The notes under the pieces: generated by a model
Database searches by the model: none
Told to the model about the DNA's origin: nothing
The model's input: the letters and a program-made list of their open reading frames with translations, nothing else
Source: Loxodes magnus
Taxonomy: Eukaryota > Ciliophora > Karyorelictea > Loxodida > Loxodidae
Assembly (NCBI GenBank): GCA_946699065.1
Contig: CAMPDV010000259.1
Span: 186,001 to 250,000 of the forward strand
Reading direction: 5' to 3'
Length of the DNA: 64,000 nucleotides
Shown: positions 1 to 10,795 of the stretch, one piece after another
Layout: each line of letters starts with the position of its first letter
How positions within the stretch are numbered: position 1 is the first letter of the stretch
Translations under genes and position numbers: made by a program

Positions 1-1182
1 TTTCAGAAAATCTTTGATAGTCATAGCAAGCAAAACAGTTTTAGCGTCTTCAGATGTGGTATTTAAAGTTTGCTTGTTAGTCATAATAACCAAAGATTTA
101 GCATTCTATACTTCTGCTCTTTTAAGGTCCTTAACATCTAATGGATTCCCTTAGACATAATGCAATAAATTACTATTCTTAGCTATCCTCATGTAGTTCT
201 CCATCTCACTTGAAGGTTTATGGTTCTGAAGGATAACAGCATGATTGTTATTTAGCCCATGATCTTCATGGAAATACTCGTTCAGGAAATCAAAAATAGC
301 AGTATCTGTTAGAGTTCCTGTCACTACGATATGTGAAGAGTCTTTGGTTCTTTTGTATTTCTACCTACTATATGGACTTTTTCTTGCTAAGAGGGTAATT
401 AGTTTACTGCTTTTCGCTGGAATGGTAACTAGAGACACAATAATTAGAATTATAAGCTCGACTCTTGAAATATCGCTGACAAAAAAGATAGAAGAATCTC
501 CATATCCAACAGTGGCGATGGTGGTTATAACGAGATAGAAGACTGTATGGAAGTCTCTCTATGGTTCAAACCAAGTAGCTAAGTACTCGTTCTCAGTAAA
601 GTGTAATATGCCAGTAGAAATGATAACGAGAGTAACAAAGTAAAGCAATAAAGATGTCAACTATCGGTTAATCTCATTCTCAATAAATTTGAATACAAGA
701 GTTATCTTTATCAGGCGAAAAAGGTCTAGCAAGTTAGTGAGAATGACGATACTTTTTAAGGGAGGAATCATTACATTACCAAGACCTATTCGGACTATTA
801 AAAAAGGAATAGTAGTGATAATATCAACGATGGGTAGCATTTCCATTATATACTTATTCCACTCCTTGCTAGCAATAATCCTAAGTATAAGTTCCAGTAA
901 GAAAGCAATATGAATAATAAAAGAAATAGGACTTCAAACCTTGTTTAGATTGCTATAGTTTACAGCTACATAGGTAGAATAAATATACATAATAACAACT
1001 ATCAAAGCACTTACTACATTCCAAAGGCAGAAAATAAAGTAATTCTACTAATCGTTAATCTTGTTATACAGCTTCTATCTAATAGTGAGATCACCTTACT
1101 CTTTATGTACAAACATTAGTGAATCTTGGTCTGTTAAACTTTCTGTTTGCTATTGTTTCAAAATGTTTTTCACGAAATTCAT
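1..1182 (-). CDS. BK/Slo-like potassium channel, C-terminus cut by window edge
   Basis: A K+-selective membrane channel. With TAA/TAG as Gln the frame runs 394 codons from the ATG at 1182 to the window edge. Several hydrophobic segments lie at about residues 48-75, 85-105 and 110-200, followed by the selectivity filter TVGYGD at residues 224-229 after a pore helix (FYLVITTIA). After the last membrane helix the chain turns hydrophilic, with an IVVTGTLTD stretch (about residue 290) that resembles the first strand of an RCK/TrkA-N Rossmann domain, as in BK channels. Codon 83 is TGA (934-936), inside the membrane region; reading it as Trp keeps the frame open. No intron is needed. The family call rests on the filter plus the RCK-like domain; the exact subfamily is uncertain and the missing C-terminus would be needed for calcium-bowl features. 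Confidence 0.8.
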
Positions 1183-1352
1183 TATTTTATAAAATTAAAG
1201 GTAATTAATAAAAATAATGAGCTCCCTTAATTAGATGATAAGCTCTATTGACAATTGAAATATATACTATATTAGATAGATTGATTATATTAGTTATATT
1301 AAAGTATATAATTTAACGCTTAGTTTATCAAAAAGGAGTTGATAGTTTTGTA

Positions 1353-2615
1353 TCATTTTTATGCTCCTCTTTCATTGTCTATTTGTATTGGTATGAAATA
1401 AGGTTAAGGCTATTTTTCTACCATTTAACTTAAATATTGCTATAATTAAGCAATTTCTGTCATCTTTTTCCTCACTTCAAAATTAGTTAAGAATGCTTAT
1501 AATTAGGAGCAATGTATCAATTAAGCACTTTAGGCATAAATTCTAAGACAATGCTTCTGCTTTTTTTAATCTTAATTAAGAACTTCTCTTTTCAACATAT
1601 CCAACTGTGAGGCTTCTATAATGTTACAAATTAGTATTTTGTACTTAATTTATAGCAATAAGTCTGCCTATTTATTTTGCTTATCTGATTATATATCATT
1701 TCTCAGTTATATTATCGATTATTAGTTCAATTCTTTGATGATTTTCTTAGATCCTTAAATTATTTCCTTCACATAACTTCTTAATTACTGTTTATTATCC
1801 TTTTTTACCAAAACTATATTGTTTATCTATCTTCTCTTGAATGCTCTGCAGTTTTCTTTTACTCTCAATCTATTAATAGTTTAGATCTTATAAATCAAAT
1901 TCTTTTATCGAGATTATAGTTCCTTAATATTAGCAAAGTGGACTTTAGATATTTATAATCAAGCATTTTAATTATTTCTAGACTAATCATTTACACCAAC
2001 ATTTCTTTGATTTTAATGTTTAACTATCAAACTACTTTATATTAATCATCCATGCTAACTTTACGTTCACTCTGGTAATATAACATAGCTAACCTTTCTA
2101 TCTTCATCTCATTCATCTTTTTCACCTCAAGGATAAACTTATAAACGTTCCTTTTTTTTAATTCTTATACTTCCTTCTACGCAGTTTAATTCCCTCTTTC
2201 AGCTTGTACCTAACATCTGATTGTATCATCATATTCTTACATAAATCATATCTTTTACTTGAATTCCCAAGTTAGTTTTAGATGCTTATACATATATATT
2301 ACCCTTAACGAAGTGGCCTACATTTAACATTTTGCTAATATCCATTCTTCCTTCTTCAGTACTAATAGAGTATTAACACCACAAGTTAGCTATTTCTATT
2401 TCCTAGCTTTTCAGTATTTTACCACTTTATTAATTATAACTGTTATCAAGACTAAGCTACTGACATGTTGTATCCTTACTTAATAAATGATAATATGAAT
2501 AAGCTTAAATTGAACAATCCTAGACTAGTTATCTTGAAGATATGAAGTTAAGCTAAAATTAGTGCCTTGAGATTAGGTTTTTAATAGAAGTAGCAGTACT
2601 ATGAAATGAGGTATT
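1353..2615 (-). CDS. Unrecognised Gln-rich protein, probably interrupted by short introns
   Basis: Coding composition is clear on the minus strand: purine-rich first codon positions and Gln as TAA/TAG. No single frame covers it. Reading 5' to 3', one frame (to about 2240) gives peptides such as MDISKMLNVGHFVKGNIYVQ, a second (about 2230-2045) gives EVKKMNEMKIERLAM, and a third (about 2020 to 1353) has no in-frame TGA for about 170 codons and ends NERGAQK then TGA at 1353-1355. Possible introns with GTAAG...TTAG ends lie at the first switch (about 31 nt) and near 1985-2040. I recognise no domain; the C-terminal half looks helical. Frameshifting indels in the assembly are an alternative to introns. 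The 5' end is unresolved, since no in-frame ATG was found near 2615. Confidence 0.45.
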
Positions 2616-2619
2616 TCAT

Positions 2620-3712
2620 GATTGATTATTCCTTATACAAATGATAGTTATAATAAGGAGTAAAAGACTACAAGAAAAGCGATATATATGCTAAAGAAAT
2701 ATTTTTAGATTTAGTTAAATTACTAATTTATAGGATTTAGGCAATAAGAAGGTAGATGAAGGCTAATTAAGGATAATAAGGTCTCGTAGATAGTATGAAT
2801 GCTATAAAGTCAATCATGCTAAGTCTATAATTTTTCATCTTTAATTGAATACTCAAACTCTTAATCTTATGTTCTCACCTATTTTTCTTAATAATCCACC
2901 CACCAGCACTCCTCTTTCTAATTTTCTATTATATCATTTAATATCATTGGTCTATTGATGTTTACCAGCTTGTGCTTAGTCTTGCTCATAATAGTATTTA
3001 CTAATTTAGGTATCATTTTATTACTTTATATTAGCTAATTGCTTGTCTTTATAAGTTCTTCGCTTAGCTTTTTGATATTTTGGGTGATGTTTCTTTTTTT
3101 CTGAAATAGTTATTAATAATACAAGTTTCCTTATAGAATGCATTATATTAGATTTCGCATTCTTTATGATTTTACTGCTGTGATATTTTTCTCCTCTGTT
3201 CCTTCCTTTATCCTCTAATCTTATAACTTATTAAAGCTATTCCTATAAAATAATGCCTATCTATATACTATTACGATATCCTTAGTAGTTTCAGCAAACA
3301 TCTAAATTAAGAGCATAAATAGTAGTCTTCTTATTACTAAGACTAGCCTATTTATCTAGCATTAGTTTATATTACAGAACAATCTACAATACTAACATAA
3401 TCGCATCAATCTAGAACTAAAGGATTGCTATATCTAGTTTACTTTTGAACTAGACATACTTCAACTTATCGTTACAGAGTGCTATATGCAGTTACTTATG
3501 TTCTAGGAGTACTTCATCACATTTCTGTTTTATATCATTGCTAAGAGCTTTATTGAGTATTTTCGAATTAGTATGATCTAGTACTTTGCTACTTAAATTC
3601 AGATTAATATCAAAATATTAGATTAAAGAGCTAAATAATAGGTACTCTATAAACCTTCCTCTTTAGTTATTTAGACTCAAGAATCGAAGCTTGCAGTCTA
3701 TAATATTAGGAG
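2620..3712 (-). CDS. Unrecognised helical protein, limits approximate
   Basis: Minus-strand frames read as protein, for example KILNKALSNDIKQKCDEVLL (about 3590-3530) and NRPMILNDIIENQKEECWWV (about 2950-2880). At least one frame switch (intron or indel) occurs near 3050. The plus strand of the same stretch is also open and would give a multi-pass membrane protein. I prefer the minus strand because its codons are purine-rich at position 1, as in the recognised genes. It may be the 5' part of the same gene as 1353-2615. No family is recognised and no start codon can be fixed. Confidence 0.35.
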
Positions 3713-3714
3713 GT

Positions 3715-5001
3715 ATGAATATGAAATGCTAGTTTCGATACTAAGACTAGGTATTTATTCTGATATATTAAAGAGAAGTTATTAGAATGTAAAAGCAATC
3801 TCGCATATTAAGGAGGTACTGGAATCTATCGTAAAAAGAAACTATAATTAGAACCAAAAAAGAACAAGATGGAAAGCAGGAATAAATAGACTAGGAAGAA
3901 AAAAGCAAAATAGTAGACAAAGAATAGATTTGAATAGCTAAAAATTAAGCTTTATTAGAAAAAAGTTTTTCGTTTTAACGCGTCACATAAAAAAGAATAT
4001 GATCGATATAGAACACACCTTCTGCAATCGAAACCTCAAATATACTAAAAGCTTCTAAACACAAAAATAAATTTGCGGCACAAGAAGAAATAACTTCAAA
4101 ACAAGCTTTAAACTAATCTAACATAACCTCACTATTTAAATAGGCTATTATTCCTAATTAAAAAGCGATACTTAATCTTACTAAAGAGAGAGTCAAACTT
4201 AAAAAATCTAAGATAGAATCAAACGACAAAAGATGAAGTTATATAACTAGTAGGTGCTTAGATCTGTTGATTATTCAGTATGAATTTTCCCGGTTTTATC
4301 TTTTTAAGATATATAAAATTATTAAAGTTATGGTTTAAGAATATTAATCCAAGCAACTAAAAACGAGCATCTAAAAAGACATCTACAATAAAGTTACTCT
4401 ATAGTTTGGTAACTAATCTATAGCTCTTGATATGAAATAAGCCTCATAATCTGTATTTAGTTAATATAACTCACTTCATATCTTATAATAGAGTAATTCT
4501 TAAGCATAAATACCAAATATTAATGAAAAGCTAAGAGAAGCTTTTATAAGATATTCCCTTCTCAGAAAAAACTTAGTCAGAACTAGGAAAAGTAAGAAAA
4601 GCGATATGGGTTTGAATAGTTTTATCCTTACCATTAAAGCACCAAATTACTAGGTAATTATCTACTATCTATATCATGAATTAGAAGTAATTATCTAGTT
4701 TGATTAACAGCTTCGAAATAAATAATTTCCTTTATATCAAAACTAGCAAAAATTATATATCTAAGCTAATGGTATTAATAACATACTCTATATACTAAAC
4801 AATTAAAGTTGAGTAAAAGGGTAAAAAAAGTGGCGAGTACTTAAGAGGTACATCTGAAACCTTATAGGCTTCAATATCCTTAAGTATATAAACCCAATAA
4901 GCAGTTATAACAGGAATAGTTAGATAGAAGTTAAAGGACTAAAATATGTTTTATTGAGTGGAATAAATTTATCATATATTCTCTAATCTAATCAAATTTG
5001 A
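3715..5001 (+). CDS. Unrecognised basic protein, about 429 codons
   Basis: From ATG 3715-3717 the frame stays open to TGA 4999-5001 if five internal TGA codons are read as Trp (examples: ATT-TGA near 3930, AGT-TGA near 4811, ATC-TGA near 4855). The C-terminal two thirds is convincing, with peptides such as NEKLREAFIRYSLLRKNLVR and SDMGLNSFILTIKAPNYQ. In the first 250 bases a second plus frame (KEYDRYRTHLLQSKPQIYQ) has fewer TGAs, so a short intron or indel near 4050 is likely. The protein is Lys/Arg/Gln-rich with a hydrophobic patch around residues 165-180. The next gene on the same strand begins 57 bases after the stop. No domain recognised. Confidence 0.45.
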
Positions 5002-5058
5002 CCATATTTGTATAGCCAATAAATCTTCAGACAACAATTAAATATTATTTTATAAAAG

Positions 5059-5448
5059 ATGGAAGGGGCCGGTGATTTCGATGAAATGAATTTCACTGGC
5101 GATAGTAGAAATAGCAAATCAAAGAGAGGGAAGCCTAATAAGGTGAGATATAATGTGTAAGAGTCTATCAAAAGAACTGAAAAGGCTGAGAAAAGAATCC
5201 TTCAGTCATAAACAGCGAAAGGAATATAACCATCTGCAAGTAAGTTAGAGCAGAAACAATTCTCATAAATACAATCCTATTATGAGTCAACTAGTAGGAG
5301 TAAGAAGAATAACAAAAACCAAGAAGAGGAAAAAATAAATTAAAATTCGATTGAAAGTAATCCTACTAACAAATAAGGAAATGGAAAATACAACGAACAA
5401 GGAAAAAAGCCACAAAAGAAGAATGCGAAAGATTTCTTTGACAGTTGA
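5059..5448 (+). CDS. Small hydrophilic basic protein, 129 aa
   Basis: Continuous frame of 130 codons from ATG 5059 (MEGAGDFDEMNFTGDSRNSK) to TGA 5446-5448 with no internal TGA. The sequence is low-complexity and charged (Lys, Glu, Asn, Gln, Ser), with basic clusters such as SKRGKPNK and GKKPQKKNAKDFF, and has no membrane segment or Cys pairs, so it is probably disordered and may bind nucleic acid or the cytoskeleton; that is inference from composition only. It sits 57 bases downstream of the preceding same-strand gene. The overlapping minus-strand hydrophobic frame at 5287-5565 is a shadow. Confidence 0.55.
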
Positions 5449-5612
5449 AAAACTTGATATTGTATATCTTAATAAAAAACTTAAATATTTAATTAAGGCT
5501 TGAAGGTATTCTTGGTGTTTACGTAACTTTAAATAAAAATGGATACTTAATTTATAATCTGACATTATCTTTCAGAATAAATTTCTATTTTAAATTCTAG
5601 TGAAAGAGTAAT

Positions 5613-6036
5613 ATGGTGCATACCTGGAAAAAAATCAAGACTAATAATAAGTTAAGGACAGACAAAGAGTTTTTATACATAAGAAAGAAGCAAGAAGGAT
5701 GAGCCTTATAATGATAATTCTTAAAACTGTCTTCTTTAGTGGTATCATTGATCTATCTTTCACTATTAAAAGAAGCTTTTAATATATTTCTAATCAAAAT
5801 TAAAGGGGAACTTTAAAGAGATCACTGTTTTGAAGTATTAAAATTCCAATAGGATTTTAAACAAATAGTGTAAGCTAAAAAGTTAATAGCATTTCAATAA
5901 ATATACTACATATAGACAGATCAGGGAAACATATTTTCAGTATAAAACGCTTTAGTTTATCACTATCTTATAACTGAATGAATAGATATAGCTGAAATAA
6001 CTATTAAAGGAGTTGGATGTTTTAGTGATTAGTTGA
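5613..6036 (+). CDS. Unrecognised protein, structure uncertain
   Basis: A plus-strand coding-like stretch. One frame starts at ATG 5613 (MVHTWKKIKTNNKLRTDKEF) and needs TGA as Trp; another frame is open from about 5640 to TGA 6034-6036. The first contains CFEVLKFQQDFKQI and IAFQQIYYIQTD, which faintly recalls the helices of an RGS domain, but I cannot confirm this. It converges on the acidic-protein gene, whose stop lies at 6070. Start, stop and family are all uncertain. Confidence 0.3.
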
Positions 6037-6069
6037 AAACGAATTAAATAAGTTATACAAATAAAGTTA

Positions 6070-6549
6070 TCACTTTTATTATTTTTCTGTACTTTTAGGA
6101 TTTGAGGGTTTTTCTTCTTTTTATTACTAAGATTATTATTACTCTTATTATTCTTCTTCGTCTTCTAGTTACTCACTTCTACTTTCTTAAATCTCTTGAT
6201 TAGGACTTTCTTCGCTTTCTTCTACGGATCCTGAATTGTCTAATTTGGAGCCTTATTCTTCTTTTCACTTTTTATAAGCTTCTAAGTCAAATTATTCATC
6301 ATCCTCTGAATCCCCTTCATCACTCAATAATTACGGATCTTCTTCGTCTTCACTTGCACTTACCATTTCCTAATCAAAATCTGAATCATCAGAGTTAATA
6401 TCTTATTTTTACTTAACAGCTTGTACTTTCTTCCTCGCTTCTTCCTTAGTTTATCCTTCCTTAGTTTTTTAATATTTAGGTTGACCCTACACTCCTTAAA
6501 CTTCCTCTTCCTCTTCCTCTTATTCCCGTTCTCTTTTAGCAGTGTTCAT
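6070..6549 (-). CDS. Highly acidic Glu/Gln-rich protein, 159 aa
   Basis: From ATG 6549 (MNTAKREREQEEEEEEVQG) 160 codons run to TGA 6070-6072. The protein has repeated acidic blocks (SDDSDFDQ, SASEDEEDP, SDEGDSEDDE) typical of disordered nuclear or nucleolar proteins. Codon 95 (6265-6267) is TGA inside LEAYKK-W-KEEQGSK; Trp there makes a sensible peptide and the reading continues another 64 codons. Gln is written as TAA/TAG in runs near the C-terminus. It converges with the gene upstream and is divergent from the membrane-protein gene starting at 6584 (34 bases between start codons). Cellular role not known. Confidence 0.7.
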
Positions 6550-6583
6550 CTAGTATTATAAACTTTAATTAAACCTAATATAA

Positions 6584-7099
6584 ATGCAAATTCTTAACGA
6601 TTTATTATTTAAATTCCCTTATTTAACTTACTTTATATCAGTCTAATATTTCCCTTTTTGCTTCTACCCTTTTTCCCTTTTATTTACTATTATATTGGTA
6701 CTTATAAAGTAACTTTTGCTGTGTTATTATGCTATACCATCATTTCTATCCCTATGCAACTGAGTTTATCTTACTTTCTAGCTATTAGTGCTCTTAAATA
6801 CTGCCTAAGTCCCTTTCTTAAGCCTTTATTAATCACCCTCTTTATCATGGATGCTATTCTTCTTTTTGCTAAGATCTGCTGCTTTTTAATAACTAGAGCA
6901 ACTTAGAAAAATATCCTACACTGGTATTTGTAAATACAACAAGACAAGAATTCTTAATTTTGAGCTAATTAATAAAGATATGGCAGTATATCAGTCAATA
7001 AATGGATCAACCAGATCTTAAAGAGTGAAATGCCAGTAATGGCTATAAGGATAAGCCATAAATAGCCAGGAAGGCTTTTAGATATAAATCGTAATTTGA
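6584..7099 (+). CDS. Multi-pass membrane protein, 171 aa
   Basis: ATG 6584 opens a frame to TGA 7097-7099. About the first 110 residues are strongly hydrophobic with three or four predicted membrane helices (for example FPFCFYPFSLLFTIILVLI and LTFQLLVLLNTAQVPFLSL), followed by a hydrophilic tail of about 60 residues. One internal TGA, in CN-W-VYLTF, sits within the second helix block and is compatible with Trp. Neighbours: divergent from the acidic-protein gene and convergent with the syntaxin gene (stop at 7192). The frame in which 6658-6906 is open under the standard code is a shadow. I recognise no family. Confidence 0.45.
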
Positions 7100-7191
7100 T
7101 TTAAAGGTATTTACATGGAGATAGCATAGAGTTGAATATAGTTAGTTTATTACTTTAATGAAAGAAGCTAAACAAAGTGTTAGCTAAAAAG

Positions 7192-7978
7192 TCAGCTAAA
7201 TATTGCTAGAATCATGGCTAGAGCTGTTGCAATTACAATAGCTACCATAACGAGTAAAATCGTTCTGTATAGATGCTTACAATCTTTTTTTGCTTGATTG
7301 TTGACTGAAGCTTGCCTTTCTAACTTCAAGATTTGCTTCAAATGCATCTTCTTATGCTTAATCTACAGCATCTTCAATCAGCTAAAGTTGTTCTCCTTAG
7401 TCTTTAACAATCTAAGCGGTATCTTACATAATCCCTTATATCTCATTTAAGTCCTTCTCGATTTACTATATCTACATTTCTCTTTCTTCCAGAAGTTCTT
7501 ATTATTTCTCCAAATTATCTCCACTCTCTTCCTCTTATTTCTCAATAAGTACTTGGACATCATTATCAAAAGAGATGTTCAGTTTGCTTTCACTGTTTCT
7601 TCTAATCTCCTTTCCCATTTCTTTAGTATTCTACTCAAGTCTCTTCATTTCATTTTAAAACTCCGTTTTTAGCTTTTTAAGCACTTTTTTCTTATCCTCA
7701 GCAGCTCTTTTATCATTCGTTTACAGCTTAAACGATTCTAAGTCCTTCAAACTCTTTTTACATATCAATGCAAGGTCCTTACAGTAGACGAATTACTCAT
7801 GAGTTTTTAGTTTGAAATTGATTTTTTGCAGATCTTTAAGATTCATGGAAATGCTGTCAACAATAGGTTGGAATCCGTGATAGAAGGTCTATGATTGTGG
7901 TCGATGGAGAGAAGAATCAGACCTATTGGCAATTAAATACTTATTGAATTCTAATTTATTTTGCTCGAAATATGACAT
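7192..7978 (-). CDS. STX16: Syntaxin-16/Tlg2-like Qa-SNARE (one-base frame disruption)
   Basis: A tail-anchored SNARE for endosome-to-TGN vesicle fusion. From ATG 7978 (MSYFEQNKLEFNKYLIANRS) it shows the short N-terminal peptide, a GFQPIVDSISMNLKDL stretch like the WVDGVDEI region of syntaxin-16, a helical Habc-like region, then a Qa SNARE helix (LNEIQGIMQDTAQIVKDQG, with Gln in DQG at the zero-layer position), and a C-terminal hydrophobic anchor (ILLVMVAIVIATALAMILA) ending at TGA 7192-7194. The SNARE helix and anchor are in different frames; one extra base in the seven-T run at 7285-7291 (A7 on the coding strand) accounts for it exactly. That may be an assembly error, or +1 slippage. About 261 aa, usual for the family. 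The start lies 9 bases from the eL43 start. Confidence 0.85.
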
Positions 7979-7987
7979 ACTTTATAA

Positions 7988-8272
7988 ATGGGAAAAAGAA
8001 CCAGAAAGGTTGGTATCACTGGGAAATACGCCACTCGTTATGGTGCCTCTCTCAGAAAGATGGCCAAGAAGCTTGAGATTACATAGCACCAGAAGTACAC
8101 ATGCTCGTTCTGTGGCAAAGACGCTATTAAGAGAAAGGCAGTTGGAATATGGTACTGCAGGGGCTGCAAAAAATCAATTGCTGGAGGAGCTTGGTAACTT
8201 GCAACACCGGCTGCTGTAACAGCCAGAGCTACCATTCAAAGACTTAAGAAGCTAGCGGAAGGAGAAGCCTGA
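7988..8272 (+). CDS. RPL43: 60S ribosomal protein eL43 (L37A)
   Basis: A zinc-binding protein of the large ribosomal subunit. The 94-residue frame from ATG 7988 matches eL43 end to end: N-terminus [20 protein letters not shown], core [16 protein letters not shown], a C2-C2 zinc ribbon (Cys 39, 42, 57, 60: CSFC and CRGC) and [20 protein letters not shown]. It anchors the code: TAG at ITQ-HQ and TAA at GAW-Q are Gln, both Trp codons are TGG, and TGA 8270-8272 is the stop exactly where the family ends. It has no intron and higher GC than its surroundings. The two frames open under the standard code in 7926-8235 are shadows of it. Confidence 0.97.
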
Positions 8273-8404
8273 CAGTAAAATTTTTAATTAAACATCTAAT
8301 AATAAACCATATCGTTATCATATTCAGTTAAGCTCCATAATTTACACAGCATTAGGCAAAACTTAAATATAATTAACTACAAAAGCTTATCCTAGTGTTA
8401 TAGC

Positions 8405-8860
8405 ATGAAGTAACACCAAGAGTTAGATAATATCCCTATTTCAGTTTATTTACTAGATACATGCATATTAAACTATCTATAAAACAACTAGTTAGAAAGT
8501 AATTTACAGGGCTACAACTATATTTCATACCTTCAATATCTCTATTATTGCACAATCTTCTCTCTTTTAAAGCTAATGATAGAATAGATAACTACTGTTC
8601 TACTACACTACTGGTATGATATGGACGCTTAGAATAAATATCTTCTCTATTATTTCATTATGCAGTATAAAAAATATCCTGGTCAGTATATCTCTGGTAT
8701 AGTTGCACATCTCTTAAGTTTAAGTCTCAAATATGATCAAAAAACTCATATAGAAAATCTAAACAGGTAGATTAAGTAATATCTAACAAGAAATTTGGAT
8801 TTAAAGACAGGTAATTGAAGAAATGACTGAACTGATTGAAAATTTCTTATTTACTAGATG
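8405..8860 (+). CDS. Unrecognised helical protein
   Basis: From ATG 8405 (MKQHQELDNIPISVYLLDTC) the frame is good for about 135 codons, rich in Tyr and Leu (YISYLQYLYYCTIFSLLKLM; YPGQYISGIVAHLLSL), up to a TGA at about 8816. A second plus frame then continues convincingly (VIEEMTELIENFLFTR) to about 8860, so a short intron or one-base indel near 8810 is likely. The helical, aromatic-rich character suggests a folded cytosolic protein, but I recognise no domain. It lies 130 bases downstream of eL43 on the same strand. Confidence 0.4.
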
Positions 8861-9414
8861 ACAAAAAAAATTTTAGTCTTAGTGATATAGTTTTGAAAAC
8901 TGTGACTACTAAAGGGAAAGAGAAGGCTATAGATAATAAAAAGATAAATAAAGTAAGTCTCATCTTTAAATAAAAAGTACTGCTAGAACTAAGTTTTTAA
9001 ATAGTTATAATTAAGAGAAAGAGAATAGCAATATCCTTTCTTTGTTTAATTGAATTTTTTTATATCAATTAAGCTTTTAAATATCTTATATAGATCTTAA
9101 AAGCATATGCTACTTTCTAATGCTAAAATTAGTATCTTCTTTTTAGAAGATAAAATAGATAGATTGACTCAATAATTTTCTAACTTTGATTAACAAGTTC
9201 AGGGAGATATAAGTATAGTGATAGCTAAGATATAAAATGATTCTATGATGATTGATTTATTTTAATGCTACTATTTTAATTCTTTGAAGTGAATACTTTC
9301 GTATTTCTCATTATTTATAATTCTAGCTAAAAGCAATTCGAATGATTTATTATTTCTTAATTAGCACTTGCTTATTCTGTTTTCTATTAATATCAGACTT
9401 CTTACTTTTAATAC

Positions 9415-10455
9415 TCAAACACTTCTGCTAAATATAACTTCTAGTTTTAGTTATTCCTTTTGCTTAAAAAGCTATGAAAAACTTTCTGAAACTTAAAACC
9501 AATTTTGCTTATTTCTTTAATGAGAGTTATTAATTCAAAAATTTCGGTCTTAAAATTTCCCATCATCTTTACAAAAGATTGCCTTCCTTAAAGACGCTGC
9601 AATTTTCACAAATACTATATTTATCTTCTTGTTTACTTATAAAGAGCAAATATGATATAAATCTAATATTTTATTATTGTGGATCAACTCTACTTTTTAA
9701 TCTTCAGCTAATATTTCGTTCTGAATCCTAAATTTCCTCTGTTAGTCTTACTAATTATCAAGTTTATATTTAGCATATTCTAATTCTCCTGCTTATTTGA
9801 AGGCTTTGATTTTCGCCTTCGATACTCTTCTAGTTTTAGTTCCCTTGATCAATTATCCAGTCATTTAGAGTCTCTGATATTTATACTTTAGTATCTTAGC
9901 TTTTTATATCTAATCAGATCAAATCCAGATGCTGAAACTTTATCTATCGATACTGTTCGGCTATACTTGTTTATTATCAAAATAGGATTCATAATCTGCT
10001 CTCAATTAGCTGACTTTTTATAAACCTAGTAGTCTGTTGCATCTACAACTCAACAAGAAGTGAATCTTCCGATTTAATGCAAAAGTAGATTAGCTGGTTT
10101 GCTTGTTTTTCTTTTCAAACTCAAGATAAAAGTAAGGATAATTAGGCAAATATCATGTGATATAGTCTAGGATACCCTCATTGTAATAATGTTGGAATAG
10201 AGAAGTAGAAAAGAGCAAGGCTGATGCATGTTATACTATCAATGCTTTCGAACATTGAAGATTTTCAATCTTATTTAAGCATTTTTCTACTTAAAGTAAT
10301 TAGTGGCTATGACTGGGATTAGCATTAGAAGAATATGAAAGTTTTACTCTATAGAGATAACTGAAAATCAGGTTATAAGTTCTAGTTATATCCTATAAGG
10401 AAAGATAATATAAGATGGATAAGTAAGAGAACGTAGTAAATAAAGAAGCTTACAT
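9415..10455 (-). CDS. Unrecognised protein, 346 aa single frame
   Basis: One uninterrupted frame runs from ATG 10455 (MQASLFTTFSYLSILYYLSL) to TGA 9415-9417 with three internal TGA codons read as Trp (DYIT-W-YLPNYPYFYLEF, IWI-W-SDQIQ, and DRNF-W-INNS at 9535-9537, which could instead be the stop). The N-terminal third is rich in aromatic and hydrophobic residues; the C-terminal half is basic and helical (RVSKAKIKAFKQAGELEYAK). No domain recognised. Its first 41 bases overlap the start of the plus-strand gene at 10415, so the two genes are divergent with overlapping 5' ends unless a later start is used. Confidence 0.55.
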
Positions 10456-10795
10456 TGTAAAGAGTAACAATTACAAGCAGGCCTTATTTTACATATTAAC
10501 GGTAATAGATAAGCATCAAGAAAAGATTTAGAGTCTAGATTAATAAAAATGACATTATCTTCTCTGTCTCATACAATATGAGTATTCTTGCTATCTAACT
10601 ATTTATATCAATTTTGCCTTTAACAACTAAAAATTAGTAAAAGTTAGTCGAATAAATCTAGAATTTACAGTCTAGTAAGATGTTTATTTTAGACAATTAG
10701 AATGTATTAATTGCCTTGGTTGTTATGTGAATATGATTGAAAGATATAATTAAGCTTAAGTTGACAAAGAAGTGCAGATTATTTAAAAGACCATT
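10415..10795 (+). CDS. Unrecognised helical repeat-like protein
   Basis: From ATG 10415 the frame gives MDKQENVVNKEAYIVKSNNY, then KQALFYILTVIDKHQEKIQS and FRQLECINCLGCYVNMIERY, a pattern resembling TPR-type paired helices, although I cannot assign a family. One TGA (LDQQK-W-HYLL) is read as Trp. No in-frame TGA stop appears before the convergent UEV gene (stop 10796-10798), so the 3' end is unresolved; an intron near 10725 or a frame change is possible. Confidence 0.4.

Noticed and set aside
2840..3460. Plus-strand multi-pass membrane protein frame
   Set aside because: Open for about 200 codons, but codons are pyrimidine-rich at position 1; the minus strand has the purine-first bias seen in recognised genes. 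Kept as an alternative only.
5287..5565. Minus-strand 92-codon hydrophobic frame
   Set aside because: Antisense to the hydrophilic gene at 5059-5448; the hydrophobicity follows from reading Lys/Asn/Glu-rich codons backwards.
7926..8219. Plus-strand 97-codon frame under the standard code
   Set aside because: Out of phase with eL43, whose conserved zinc-ribbon sequence fixes the frame; a shadow.
8038..8235. Minus-strand 65-codon frame opposite eL43
   Set aside because: It lies wholly within the well-supported eL43 gene; open by chance.
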